The notes under the pieces: model-generated
Databases searched by the model: none
What the model was told of the DNA's origin: nothing
Seen by the model: only the letters and a program-made list of their open reading frames with translations
Assembly: GCF_025567315.1 (NCBI RefSeq)
Contig: NZ_JAOQJE010000008.1
Span: 65,971 to 129,970, forward strand
Length of the DNA: 64,000 nt
Direction of reading: 5' to 3'
Origin: Agathobaculum ammoniilyticum
GTDB taxonomy: Bacteria > Bacillota > Clostridia > Oscillospirales > Butyricicoccaceae
Made by a program: the position numbers and the translations under genes
Shown here: one piece after another, positions 25,649 through 33,902 of the stretch
Position numbering within the stretch: position 1 is the first letter of the stretch
How the letters are laid out: the number at the start of each line of letters is the position of its first letter

Positions 25649-26224
25649 ATGGCATCAATTAATGAGGCGTTAGCAAATCACAAGTTATATCGTTTACTAA
25701 AGCGCATAGCTGAAGGTGATGAGCAAGCAGTCGATAATCTATATAGCGATTATGGTGATTTTATTTATTTTCATATCTTGAATATTACAGATAATAAATA
25801 TATTGCTGAAGAGATTTTTCAAGAGGTCTTTATCAACATTATTATGTTGTCGCCTGACAAGTTACCGAGATTTGGTGCTACCAGTTGGCTGACCACAGTG
25901 ACGCATAACACAACTATTTCATATTTGAAAAAGCGCGAAATACGCTTATCAAGTTTGCCATCACTTGAGACGGTTTTCGAGTCAGAGCATGCGATGCCTA
26001 CAAGCAGCGGAATAGAAGATAGCATTGTTTCCAAAATATATATCAAGGATTTATTGTCAATACTAAAAAAAGATACACAACAAATCATGTCTCTTAGATA
26101 TCAGGGCTATACCTTCAACGAGATTGCAGATGAGTTGCATATGAATCCAGCTACTGTTCGCAGCCGATATTCCCGAGCACGAACGGAAATCAAAAAAATT
26201 ATGGGTGAACAAAATGACAAATAG
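25649..26224 (+). CDS. ECF-type RNA polymerase sigma factor
   Basis: 191 residues with region 2 (ADGDEQAVDNLYSDYGDFIY-like start, NKYIAEEIFQEVFINIIMLS, then WLTTVTHNTTISYLKKR) and region 4 (IKDLLSILKKDTQQIMSLRY, QGYTFNEIADELHMNPATVR). ECF sigma factors usually respond to envelope signals through a membrane anti-sigma. The next gene overlaps by 11 bases and encodes a small two-helix membrane protein, fitting that pattern. Likely targets are the secreted proteins downstream. Confidence 0.75.
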   Translation: MASINEALANHKLYRLLKRIAEGDEQAVDNLYSDYGDFIYFHILNITDNKYIAEEIFQEVFINIIMLSPDKLPRFGATSWLTTVTHNTTISYLKKREIRLSSLPSLETVFESEHAMPTSSGIEDSIVSKIYIKDLLSILKKDTQQIMSLRYQGYTFNEIADELHMNPATVRSRYSRARTEIKKIMGEQNDK

Positions 26225-26618
26225 TGATCGCGATCAGGAGCTGTTACAAAAGTATATGGCTCATCTTTTGCCAGAAGATGATGAAAGGTTAAAGCAGATC
26301 AAACAACATGTTGGAAGTGAGATATTCCGAAGTCGGCAGAAATCAACGTTGAAAAAGCGGGCGAGCCGTTTTTATATGGCTTCTATTATAAGCGTACTTT
26401 TGTGCCTGGGAACATTTGGTGGATATCGGTTCTTACTTCAAAACCAGCTATCTGGATCGCACGCTATTTCGAATGTATTTGGACTAAACCTCCTAAACAA
26501 GATTCAAAATCCTGAATTCATAGCAGTTCTCTTTGTTTTGTTTGCAGTTTTTTTAATTTGCGCGATTATCTTTCTATGGCGTGGCCTTGCAAGCCAGAAA
26601 AAATCGAAAAGGCTTTGA
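26214..26618 (+). CDS. Membrane protein, candidate anti-sigma factor
   Basis: 134 residues: a charged cytoplasmic N-terminus (NSDRDQELLQKYMAHLLPED), TM1 (FYMASIISVLLCLGTFGGYR) and TM2 (FIAVLFVLFAVFLICAIIFL). Overlap with the sigma gene (ATG inside its last codons) implies coupled translation. Anti-sigma function is inferred only from context; there is no zinc-binding HxxxCxxC motif. A long hairpin follows the stop. Confidence 0.5.
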   Translation: MTNSDRDQELLQKYMAHLLPEDDERLKQIKQHVGSEIFRSRQKSTLKKRASRFYMASIISVLLCLGTFGGYRFLLQNQLSGSHAISNVFGLNLLNKIQNPEFIAVLFVLFAVFLICAIIFLWRGLASQKKSKRL

Positions 26619-26640
26619 ATTGTTGCATCAAATAGATAGT

Positions 26641-26688
26641 ACTCCTTAGTCTGTTATATTGTAGGACCTACAAAACAGACTAAGGAGT
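26641..26688 (+). promoter_or_regulatory. Long hairpin that buries the protease ribosome site
   Basis: Outer arms ACTCCTTAGTCTGTT (26641-26655) and complement (26674-26688) are perfect over 15 bp. Inner arms TTGTAGG/CCTACAA (26659-26665 and 26667-26673) add 7 bp around a single base, leaving a 3-base bulge. The right arm contains AAGGAGT, the ribosome site of the gene at 26697. In RNA this would mask translation initiation; in DNA the palindrome could be an operator. No T run follows, so it is a poor terminator. Confidence 0.6.
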
Positions 26689-26696
26689 GTTTATTT

Positions 26697-27287
26697 ATGA
26701 AAAACAAAAAGAGAATACCTTTCGCTGTGTGCCTGACTGCAGCGCTCTTTGCTGGTATGGTTACGGCACATGCCTATGCAATCTTGGCTGCCGGTGGATT
26801 TACTCCTGTCCCAACACAAGTAGTGCCATATAAGGGGTTTAGCAGTTCTATCAACTCTGCAATTTCAAGCGCATGTTCAGCATGGAACGGCGCAGGGGCC
26901 GGAAGTCTGGTCACACGATCAAGTAGTACACACAGCAACACGCAGTTTCCGTTGAAAAACGGTGCAAATCAGATCACACATACCAATATGGGAAAAAATG
27001 AAATGATGATGGATACCCGCTTGACAGAAGTAAAAATTGTCGGTGTAATAGCCTATAATACAGAAGTGGATATCAACGTTAATACTGCATATCCATGGTC
27101 CACTACAGGTGATCCTAATGCATATGATTTTCAAAATTGTTTTACACATGAACTCGGCCATCTTTTAGGTCTTAACGATGAAAACTCAAAATCAGACAGC
27201 ACAATGTATTCGGTTACCAGTGTAGGTGAAACGAAGAAACGAACATTAGCACAAGATGACAAAAACGGCATCAATGCTATCTATTAA
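26697..27287 (+). CDS. Secreted matrixin-like zinc metalloprotease
   Basis: 196 residues with a signal peptide (MKNKKRIPFAVCLTAALFAG, cleavage near AHA-YA). The catalytic zinc motif HELGHLLGLND (HExxHxxGxxD) lies near residue 151 and is followed by a Met-turn-like STMYS, placing it in the metzincin clan, closest to small matrixins (M10). No pro-domain with a cysteine switch was seen. The mature enzyme is about 165 residues, so little more than the catalytic domain. It is read after a hairpin that hides its ribosome site and before a second exported protein. Confidence 0.75.
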   Translation: MKNKKRIPFAVCLTAALFAGMVTAHAYAILAAGGFTPVPTQVVPYKGFSSSINSAISSACSAWNGAGAGSLVTRSSSTHSNTQFPLKNGANQITHTNMGKNEMMMDTRLTEVKIVGVIAYNTEVDINVNTAYPWSTTGDPNAYDFQNCFTHELGHLLGLNDENSKSDSTMYSVTSVGETKKRTLAQDDKNGINAIY

Positions 27288-27305
27288 AGTGTGAGGAGAG
27301 GCAAA

Positions 27306-27956
27306 ATGAAAAAGTTAGCGATTTTTACAATGGTGTTCTGCTGTGGAATATTGGCTTATTTCGCCTTACCTAAGACCGTTTCCATTCGGGTTGATGCCAT
27401 AACGGCATATATGTCGTTAGAAGAAATGGTTACCAAAGCTGACTTGGTTGCAGAGGTCAATGTGAAATCATTAAGTGAAAGCGAATGGAATGTTGACGAA
27501 AATGGGGATCAAATCGATCAAATACATACGGATGTAAAGGTACAACCATTAAATATTTATTTTTGTGATACAGATGGAATCAAAAACATATCAGATGCAG
27601 AAGAAATCGTCGTAAGAACCGATATCGGGCGGATTGGAAACACCATACAAACATCTTCTAGCTACCCATCGCTGGCAGAAAATGAAACGGCCTTATTGTT
27701 TCTTGCAGAGGAGTCTGACGAAACAGGCACTTATTACATCATTTTGGGTAACAACCAAGGTAAGTTTACAAAGCAGGAAAGTAGCGGAGAACACTACTAT
27801 ACCAATGGCCGTGACCAACTACCTGTCGAAGGGATTCAGGAAACGCTTCACCAAATCGCAATGGATAATGTAGATACGAAATGGGCAAGCGACTATTATA
27901 CAGATGAAGAAATTAAGGCTATGAATGATGCGTTATTTGAGTCAGGAGAAGAATGA
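27306..27956 (+). CDS. Exported protein of unknown function next to the metalloprotease
   Basis: 216 residues beginning with a signal peptide or anchor (MKKLAIFTMVFCCGILAYFA). The mature part is acidic and beta-rich (MSLEEMVTKADLVAEVNVKS, EIVVRTDIGRIGNTIQTSSS, ETALLFLAEESDETGTYYII). GAGGAGAGG precedes the ATG by nine bases and the gap to the protease stop is 18 bases, so the pair are co-transcribed. It could be a protease partner, inhibitor or substrate; the sequence does not decide. Confidence 0.6.
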   Translation: MKKLAIFTMVFCCGILAYFALPKTVSIRVDAITAYMSLEEMVTKADLVAEVNVKSLSESEWNVDENGDQIDQIHTDVKVQPLNIYFCDTDGIKNISDAEEIVVRTDIGRIGNTIQTSSSYPSLAENETALLFLAEESDETGTYYIILGNNQGKFTKQESSGEHYYTNGRDQLPVEGIQETLHQIAMDNVDTKWASDYYTDEEIKAMNDALFESGEE

Positions 27957-28521
27957 GTTACGACGTAGACCGGTCGTTATAGGATTTTACTTAATTGATT
28001 CTTCAATTCAAATTACAATTGAAGAATGTTACAAACGTTATTATGCTGAACTTGTGCAATTAGTTGAATATATTGTTCATCATCACGATTTAAGTGAGGA
28101 TATAGTTCAAAATCTTTTTGTGGAATTGCTTCAGTCTCATTCTATGCGCAAAGTGATGAATCTGCAGCATTTGAAACAATATTTTCGACTGGCAGCAAGA
28201 TGCAGGGCGTACGACTGGTTGCGTTTATGTGAGCGCATGAGGATAGCACCTACATCTGGAGCGGTACCGGTACCTATGCTTGAGGCTGATACGGATCCGG
28301 AAAATCACATTATGTTGGTTGAACAAATACAAAAAATAGAAATTTTTCTTGCTATGCAACAGGTGCGGAATCGAAAAATTTTTTTGTTGTATTTAAGCGG
28401 TATAGGCGTACGATCACTGGCACAGATATTTGGTATTGCGACTACCACGGTATATGCGATTCTTGGGAAGATGCGGCGCAGCCTTAAAGTGTTTCTTCAT
28501 ATGGAAGAGAAAGCACAATAG
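27925..28521 (+). CDS. Third sigma-70-family-like factor
   Basis: 198 residues with region 2-like HHHDLSEDIVQNLFVELLQS and QYFRLAARCRAYDWLRLCER, and a region 4 HTH (VRNRKIFLLYLSGIGVRSLA, QIFGIATTTVYAILGKMRRS). The start is uncertain: the ATG at 27925 is inside the previous gene, preceded by AAGG. A better ribosome site (AGGAGAAGA) precedes an ATG in another frame that closes after nine codons, so a frameshift near the start is possible. It follows the exported-protein gene directly and is closed by a strong terminator. Confidence 0.6.
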   Translation: MMRYLSQEKNELRRRPVVIGFYLIDSSIQITIEECYKRYYAELVQLVEYIVHHHDLSEDIVQNLFVELLQSHSMRKVMNLQHLKQYFRLAARCRAYDWLRLCERMRIAPTSGAVPVPMLEADTDPENHIMLVEQIQKIEIFLAMQQVRNRKIFLLYLSGIGVRSLAQIFGIATTTVYAILGKMRRSLKVFLHMEEKAQ

Positions 28522-28537
28522 TGCTTTCTCTTTTTTT
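28506..28537 (+). terminator. Intrinsic terminator
   Basis: Stem AGAGAAAGCAC/GTGCTTTCTCT (28506-28516 and 28521-28531) with loop AATA and a run of T; it overlaps the last codons of the sigma-like gene. Confidence 0.85.
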
Positions 28538-28545
28538 CCCTTATG

Positions 28546-28572
28546 TTTACTTTTGCGCTTTTTTTTCTCTTT
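28546..28572 (+). promoter_or_regulatory. Candidate sigma-factor-specific promoter before the leaderless protein gene
   Basis: TTTACT (28546-28551) and CTCTTT (28567-28572), 15 bases apart, lie between the terminator and the gene at 28671. A TTTACA-like -35 is reported for TcdR-type sigma factors. The spacing is short, so this is tentative. A small hairpin (CTGCTT/AAGCAG) lies in the leader. Confidence 0.3.
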
Positions 28573-28670
28573 TATAGATGAACTTGAAATTCCGTGCAAC
28601 TGCTTGGGCAAAGCAGCTACGCGTTAGGCCCAATAGAATTTTAAGTAAAAAATAATAGGAGAGATGAATT

Positions 28671-29681
28671 ATGAGTTATACCCCTGTTGCCTATACTGCA
28701 AACGGTAGTACCCTGGTGTACTCTAATACACCTGAGGCTATTAAAGGTACCACACTTGGAAGTGGGCGTAAAAAGTGCCTTTACACAGTAAAGTATAATT
28801 TGCCAGTTAACCAGATTGTAAATATTGAGTACTACCATAGCAACCAATCTGGCGGTAATTTGACTTTTGGTGTGTACCTTGCCAATACTGGCACTACTGC
28901 AGCGCGATATGTTATACGCCGTATATCTGGTCAGTCAGGATCGACTTCACAAAGTGCGGCAATTGCGCTTAAGTGCAATAAAAGCTTCTATCAGAGTTCC
29001 ATTAACAGTGCACAAGATTCGCCACTTAACCCTAACATGGGACGCGTAATTTGTAAACAGACGGTTGGTGCGCCGACTACAATTAACGGAAAAGTGGAAA
29101 TTCAGGCAATGACCTCTGGGCTTGTAGCATATGTCGTTTTTTATGATAGCACCTACGTCAGTACCCCGACTGCGTCTAATCTTGTGCGGGCAGAAGACGA
29201 TAACCTTAATCGCACATCGGCAGTATTCACTTATAATCACCGGTCAACCAGCACTATTACACCGGTTGTAGGAAGACAATATCTTTTATATGCTACCGAA
29301 GGCGATTCTACGGTATCTAGTCCGCTCACGTTCAATCCTGGAGAATATCCCCTTTCTGCAAGTCAGGCAACTGCCGGCAAGGATGGTATTGGTACACAGC
29401 GAGCTGATGGCAAAAATACAAAGTGGCTCTGTCTGGGCAACTACGGTTGTGTATATGATATTAACTTTGTTAGCACCAAAAATAGAATTGCTAAAATTGC
29501 ACCGATCCGTGCTAACAACTGTTGCTTTATGGCACGAGCAAACGGCGGAGTATGGTATGATTATTCTAATATTACAAAGAATAATCCATATACCGTTCGC
29601 CTTGACAGTCTAAACCAGCTTTCGCTTGTTCTGGTTGGCGGTAATACAGGAGACCTTAAACTGTATTTTGAAGACGCATAA
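28671..29681 (+). CDS. Leaderless beta-rich protein, unknown function
   Basis: 336 residues with no signal peptide, no TM and very few charged residues for its length. It is rich in Ser, Thr, Asn, Gly and Tyr like an extracellular beta protein (SYTPVAYTANGSTLVYSNTP, NLTFGVYLANTGTTAARYVI, SSPLTFNPGEYPLSASQATA, LSLVLVGGNTGDLKLYFEDA). GGAGAG lies eight bases before the ATG. A possible two-domain layout is residues 1-170 and 200-336. Leaderless extracellular-type proteins in clostridia can leave through TcdE-type holins, and one is encoded 4.3 kb away in the same island, but a phage-structural origin is also possible. Confidence 0.55.
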   Translation: MSYTPVAYTANGSTLVYSNTPEAIKGTTLGSGRKKCLYTVKYNLPVNQIVNIEYYHSNQSGGNLTFGVYLANTGTTAARYVIRRISGQSGSTSQSAAIALKCNKSFYQSSINSAQDSPLNPNMGRVICKQTVGAPTTINGKVEIQAMTSGLVAYVVFYDSTYVSTPTASNLVRAEDDNLNRTSAVFTYNHRSTSTITPVVGRQYLLYATEGDSTVSSPLTFNPGEYPLSASQATAGKDGIGTQRADGKNTKWLCLGNYGCVYDINFVSTKNRIAKIAPIRANNCCFMARANGGVWYDYSNITKNNPYTVRLDSLNQLSLVLVGGNTGDLKLYFEDA

Positions 29682-29685
29682 TTAA

Positions 29686-29726
29686 AAGCCAAGCGCTATC
29701 TGCGTAAAGCAGATAGCGCTTGGCTT
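29686..29726. terminator. Bidirectional terminator between convergent genes
   Basis: Perfect 18-bp stem AAGCCAAGCGCTATCTGC (29686-29703) and complement (29709-29726) with loop GTAAA, between the stops of two converging genes. Confidence 0.85.
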
Positions 29727-29731
29727 ATTAA

Positions 29732-31543
29732 CTAGTTTAGTGCAACTCCGCTTGTTGAGTAATAGCGGATAGTTTTGTCTGGATATGAAATACGAACTAG
29801 GCCATCTTGAAAACTTATAGATTCTGCGTTAGATGCCCGAAATAATTCCTGGCCATTCTCGTCAGCAACGATAGCATATTTAATATAATGGTTTTTGTCA
29901 GAGGGGTCAGGCTCGAAGCTTATCCAAGCAATACAGTTTCCTCCATCGCTTATAACCCCCTGCAAATTCTTTCTTAAAATGTTTCCATCCTTATCGCAAA
30001 GGCAACTGATATAGCTATTGCCTTCTAATATGTCCATGATATAGCGGCCATACAATACTTCACCTTCACTATCGTCTAAAAATGGCTTGGATACCACGTT
30101 GCCTGAAAAATCAAATAGATGCCGCTCACCTCTGCTAGTGTTATTTAAACGCCCGCTTATTAGACCTTCCTGCATGAATTCAATGTTAGGGGATTCAAGT
30201 TGTCCCCAGTCAAAAACAACAGTACCATCATAATGGAATATAGATATCTGCCCGAAAGAGTTCTGTAATACAAGATAAGGACCAAATCCGTTCAGATAAT
30301 AAGACTGTTCTAAGCTTTCTATTCCGCTGATGCGGGATAATAATTTACCGTTTGAATCATACAGGGCAGGAGAGGTGGACATGTCAGTAATGGCTACAAA
30401 ACAATCTTGATACACATTGCTGAAATATTTATAAACAGGATCGACTATCATTTCGCCAGCACCATTGATGATACCGCACTTTGAGGACTCATCATCACCG
30501 AAGCTGATAGACCACAGTTCATCTGAAAGGGGGGAAACATACAAAACATTTTCATATAGAACTTTCCCTGAGGGCAGTGATATTACTGCACTCGTATCAT
30601 TGGTATAAAAAATCCATGCACATTTATCCGAAATAAATGTGACATCCTCTAATTCTGTAACAGTATTCACAAATTGGCCGTCTATACTCATAATTTTAAC
30701 CCCCATATCAGATGAGAGCTTAATATATTTGCCATGTGGAATTGACGTATCCCAAACAAAGTCCGTTGTAGAGGTTTGAGGGATCGGAAGGATTTTTGGC
30801 ACCAACACTTCCCCAGATAATGTAGTATAACCGTATGTTTGAGTGGTCGCATCTGTGTCGATCAGAATGGTTTGTGAAGCCTTATTGTTTTTGCCATCAG
30901 ACTCGGCCCATCGAAATAAGCGTAGAAAGGTAATTGCAGATTGCTCAATAGTATAGTAATCGTTTGGACCGAATTTATTGTTTGGCAATCCAACCATGAC
31001 GCCTGAATTGTAACAAAAAGCTATGCCGTCTAATGCCCAGGAATAAAAATGAGATTTCTCCACTCCATCAGATAAATATTCCGGTGAGCTGTTTCTGTCA
31101 GACCAGGTGTGCGAAGCCAGAAGGCTGGCATCGGCATCTGGAATCACTGCTGTTTGGGTTAATCGATATAGCATGGTAGCAGCTTCTTGACGTGTGATCA
31201 ATTTCTTTGGGGCGAATAAAGAAGTTGTTCCGGTACCGCCGACACCGTTTACTATTCCCAAAGCTGTTGCCTGTAGAACATATTTAGAGTTGGTATCAGC
31301 ATAATGGCAATGCGATGTATCTATAGATGAAAGATCTAATCCACATACGTTTAACAGAGAGATTGCCATTTCACAAAATTCTTCGCGTGTGATAGGCTGT
31401 TGATATGAATTCTGCAAATGATCAGGAACTAATCCGAGTTTAACGGCTTCATCGCAATCGTTTTCTGCCCATGAAGATGGTGCGGCAAGTGAACATGTAA
31501 AAGTTAGTAAAAAAGCTAAACTAACGGAAATTAAATTTTTCAT
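29732..31543 (-). CDS. Secreted SLH-domain protein with WG-repeat-like C-terminus
   Basis: 603 residues. Signal peptide MKNLISVSLAFLLTFTCSLA is followed by SLH-type repeats (about residues 25-215: YQQPITREEFCEMAISLL, LFAPKKLITRQEAATMLYRL, FGPNDYYTIEQSAITFLRLF). A beta-rich remainder contains WG-repeat-like turns such as KCGIINGAGEMIVDPVYKYF and GRYIMDILEGNSYISCLCDK. SLH repeats attach proteins to the cell-wall polymer at the surface. The ATG was chosen because GGAGGGAG lies six bases before it. Unlike the SLH pseudogenes elsewhere in the window this one is intact. Confidence 0.75.
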   Translation of the reverse strand: MKNLISVSLAFLLTFTCSLAAPSSWAENDCDEAVKLGLVPDHLQNSYQQPITREEFCEMAISLLNVCGLDLSSIDTSHCHYADTNSKYVLQATALGIVNGVGGTGTTSLFAPKKLITRQEAATMLYRLTQTAVIPDADASLLASHTWSDRNSSPEYLSDGVEKSHFYSWALDGIAFCYNSGVMVGLPNNKFGPNDYYTIEQSAITFLRLFRWAESDGKNNKASQTILIDTDATTQTYGYTTLSGEVLVPKILPIPQTSTTDFVWDTSIPHGKYIKLSSDMGVKIMSIDGQFVNTVTELEDVTFISDKCAWIFYTNDTSAVISLPSGKVLYENVLYVSPLSDELWSISFGDDESSKCGIINGAGEMIVDPVYKYFSNVYQDCFVAITDMSTSPALYDSNGKLLSRISGIESLEQSYYLNGFGPYLVLQNSFGQISIFHYDGTVVFDWGQLESPNIEFMQEGLISGRLNNTSRGERHLFDFSGNVVSKPFLDDSEGEVLYGRYIMDILEGNSYISCLCDKDGNILRKNLQGVISDGGNCIAWISFEPDPSDKNHYIKYAIVADENGQELFRASNAESISFQDGLVRISYPDKTIRYYSTSGVALN

Positions 31544-31807
31544 AGTGTCTCCCTCCACTTCCTTATAGCACTTTTGCTTATTTTATCACTTCTACTTGGT
31601 TGTTTCAAGTTAGGCGTGAAATACAAGCGTTATCATTATATGAGAGTACGGTATAACATCCATACTTAGTAATGCAGCTCCACGCGTATTAAAAGCTGTC
31701 TAATTGCTTGGGTTGAAAATAATCAGATACGCTTGCCTGATTACAAGAAACCCCTTTGAAGCCGGTTTAGCTAAGGTACTAAAAAATATAAATGGAACTT
31801 ATTATTC
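31544..31807. other. Intergenic stretch without a recognisable gene
   Basis: AT-rich DNA upstream of the SLH gene. It will contain that gene's promoter, but no clear consensus or coding sequence was seen; probably the cargo/backbone boundary. Confidence 0.4.
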
Positions 31808-31840
31808 AGGAAAGGCGTGCTTATGCACGCCTTTCCTTTC
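31808..31840. terminator. Stem-loop at the end of the minus-strand replication operon
   Basis: Perfect 13-bp stem AGGAAAGGCGTGC (31808-31820) and complement (31825-31837) with loop TTAT, 28 bases beyond the stop of the last operon gene. Confidence 0.6.
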
Positions 31841-31867
31841 GGTATACGCTATAAATAGAGTGTGCTT

Positions 31868-32578
31868 TCAGGCTGCTTTCAAAGCCCGTATCCCCTGGGA
31901 CCGTATCTGCAATTCCTGCTGGTACAGCTGCAGGGAATGAAATTCCTCGTCTGTCTCCGTCAGCTCCTTCTGGAACAGCGCCTCGTAGCGCTGCTTTTTC
32001 TCCTTCAGATCTTCAATACGACGGATCCAGCGCTCCATGATGGCCGCGCTCTGGCAGCCGCTGTCTATCAGGTAAGCTGCCTTCTCCTGGTACTCCTGCG
32101 CCTCCCTGCGTGCGAGTGCATAAAACTCGCCGGCCATCTTTTCACGCTGCTTTGCATCGTCAGCCACAAAAAAGCTGTTCACCACCAGCGCCTTGTCGTT
32201 CCGGTTGGCATGGTTCAGCTGCTCTATCAGTTCCTCGAACAGGCCAACCTGGTGCATTTTGTCCCGCGGGATGAAATACAGCTTGCCATAGACCGAGACC
32301 GGCAGCGCGTCCAGTGCCTTCAGATAGTGCAGCAGCACCGTGTCTATCTGGCTGCGGCCCAGGCAGTTCCGGAACACGCCGAATTTCTGCTCCATGTCTG
32401 TGCAGAGCTGGTCCACATCCAATAGCGGGTCGCCCTGCACGGTATCGTGGTACATCATACCGGCGCCGCTGTCATAGCAGACGTTGGCCAGCTTCTCATA
32501 CCGGTTCGTGCGCAGGCCAACGCTCTCCCGCACCAGCTCGCGCGAATAAAGGTTTCCGTCCCGCTGGTTGTCGCGGCA
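31868..32578 (-). CDS. ICE operon protein of unknown function, start lost in gap
   Basis: About 236 visible residues, running into the N run at its 5' end (visible start RDNQRDGNLYSRELVRESVG). It has an alpha/beta N-terminal part and a long C-terminal coiled-coil-like helix (EYQEKAAYLIDSGCQSAAIM, EDLKEKKQRYEALFQKELTE). No TM. It is the last gene of the primase/PRTRC operon. No family assigned with confidence. Confidence 0.55.
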   Translation of the reverse strand, partial: CRDNQRDGNLYSRELVRESVGLRTNRYEKLANVCYDSGAGMMYHDTVQGDPLLDVDQLCTDMEQKFGVFRNCLGRSQIDTVLLHYLKALDALPVSVYGKLYFIPRDKMHQVGLFEELIEQLNHANRNDKALVVNSFFVADDAKQREKMAGEFYALARREAQEYQEKAAYLIDSGCQSAAIMERWIRRIEDLKEKKQRYEALFQKELTETDEEFHSLQLYQQELQIRSQGIRALKAA

Positions 32579-32869
32579 NNNNNNNNNNNNNNNNNNNNNN
32601 NNNNNNNNNNNNNNNNNNNNNNNNNNNNNNNNNNNNNNNNNNNNNNNNNNNNNNNNNNNNNNNNNNNNNNNNNNNNNNNNNNNNNNNNNNNNNNNNNNNN
32701 NNNNNNNNNNNNNNNNNNNNNNNNNNNNNNNNNNNNNNNNNNNNNNNNNNNNNNNNNNNNNNNNNNNNNNNNNNNNNNNNNNNNNNNNNNNNNNNNNNNN
32801 NNNNNNNNNNNNNNNNNNNNNNNNNNNNNNNNNNNNNNNNNNNNNNNNNNNNNNNNNNNNNNNNNNNNN
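32579..32869. other. Assembly gap (run of N)
   Basis: 291 unknown bases between two genes of the minus-strand operon; it hides the start of the downstream gene. Confidence 0.99.
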
Positions 32870-32872
32870 TCC

Positions 32873-33898
32873 TTATGCACTTCGTTTCAACGCCAGAAAA
32901 TCGTCTATGCCCTTGCAGACCGGATCCCATGCCATCGTGCGGCAGGGGACGCCGGCTTTTTTCATTTCCAGCCGTAGGCGGGAGACAGCCGCCTGTACCT
33001 GAGGGTTGCAGCGTTTATCCATGTCGAACGCCTCCCATGCCTGTGAGACGCGGAGCTCCTTCAGCGTATCCGCCAGGAACGAGACTGCATTCACGCCCGG
33101 GACGCAGACGAAAAGCGTCCCGCCAGTCAGGAAGCTGGACACATCGCCCTTTATCGGGCCTTCTGTGATCACCGCTTCCTTCCGGCTGCGGTCACCGGCG
33201 ACATGCACCCAGCTTCTTGCGCCTGTCCCATACGGCTTGCCCGCGCTGGACATCCATGCGTATTTCATGCGTTCCGCGTTGTCGCGCCGGATCTGGACGC
33301 CCTGTATACGTCCGTCCGCCGCGCGCACTGGGACCAGCAGGCCGCTGTATGCGCACGTCCGCCACGCGCCCAGTTTGTAGAAAAAGCCGGGGATACCGTT
33401 CAGGTCAAAGCGGGCGGAAAGCTGCGCGGCGATCTGGTCGCGCAGCTCCTTCCCGCTTCCCAGCGTGCGGTAGCCGTTCTGCCAGATGGCAGCGTCGGTC
33501 AGGCCGCGGGCGAGCAGGTTATCTCTATGCGCCGCGGACAGGGGCAGCAGCCCCAGCATGGCGCGGTACACCGCGTCCCGCCGGTCAAGCGGCGCGGGTT
33601 CGCGTTCGGGCGGGCGCTGCACGGCCGGACGGGGGAAGTGGATCACGCTGTCCCCCAGCAGCTCGTGGTAGGCGTTGCGGTAAGAAAGCCCGGTGCGCCT
33701 TGCGTACAGGGAAACGGCATTTCCGTGCGCCCCGCAGTGGAAGCAGTGGTACTGGTCCGTGTCCGTGTACAGGTACAGCCGCCGTCTGCGGTCCCCGCAG
33801 AACGGGCAGTTGATATGCACCTGCCGCTGCCCGCTGTCCTCCACCGGCAGGCCGCTCTTCCTTGCCGTGGGCAGGATGGGGAAGGTCTTATAGCCCAT
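32873..33898 (-). CDS. DNA primase-like protein (CHC2 zinc finger and Toprim-like domain)
   Basis: 341 residues. A CHC2-type zinc ribbon is at about residues 31-57 (HINCPFCGDRRRRLYLYT, YHCFHCGAHGNAVSLYARRT). A Toprim-like half follows, with SGLLVPVRAADGRIQGVQIR, AVITEGPIKGDVSSFLTGG and a C-terminal EAFDMDKRCNPQVQAAV. Primases lay down RNA primers on single-stranded DNA, and ICE versions probably prime the transferred strand. It follows the SbcC-like gene by four bases in the same operon. Confidence 0.8.
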   Translation of the reverse strand: MGYKTFPILPTARKSGLPVEDSGQRQVHINCPFCGDRRRRLYLYTDTDQYHCFHCGAHGNAVSLYARRTGLSYRNAYHELLGDSVIHFPRPAVQRPPEREPAPLDRRDAVYRAMLGLLPLSAAHRDNLLARGLTDAAIWQNGYRTLGSGKELRDQIAAQLSARFDLNGIPGFFYKLGAWRTCAYSGLLVPVRAADGRIQGVQIRRDNAERMKYAWMSSAGKPYGTGARSWVHVAGDRSRKEAVITEGPIKGDVSSFLTGGTLFVCVPGVNAVSFLADTLKELRVSQAWEAFDMDKRCNPQVQAAVSRLRLEMKKAGVPCRTMAWDPVCKGIDDFLALKRSA

Positions 33899-33902
33899 CC
33901 CG

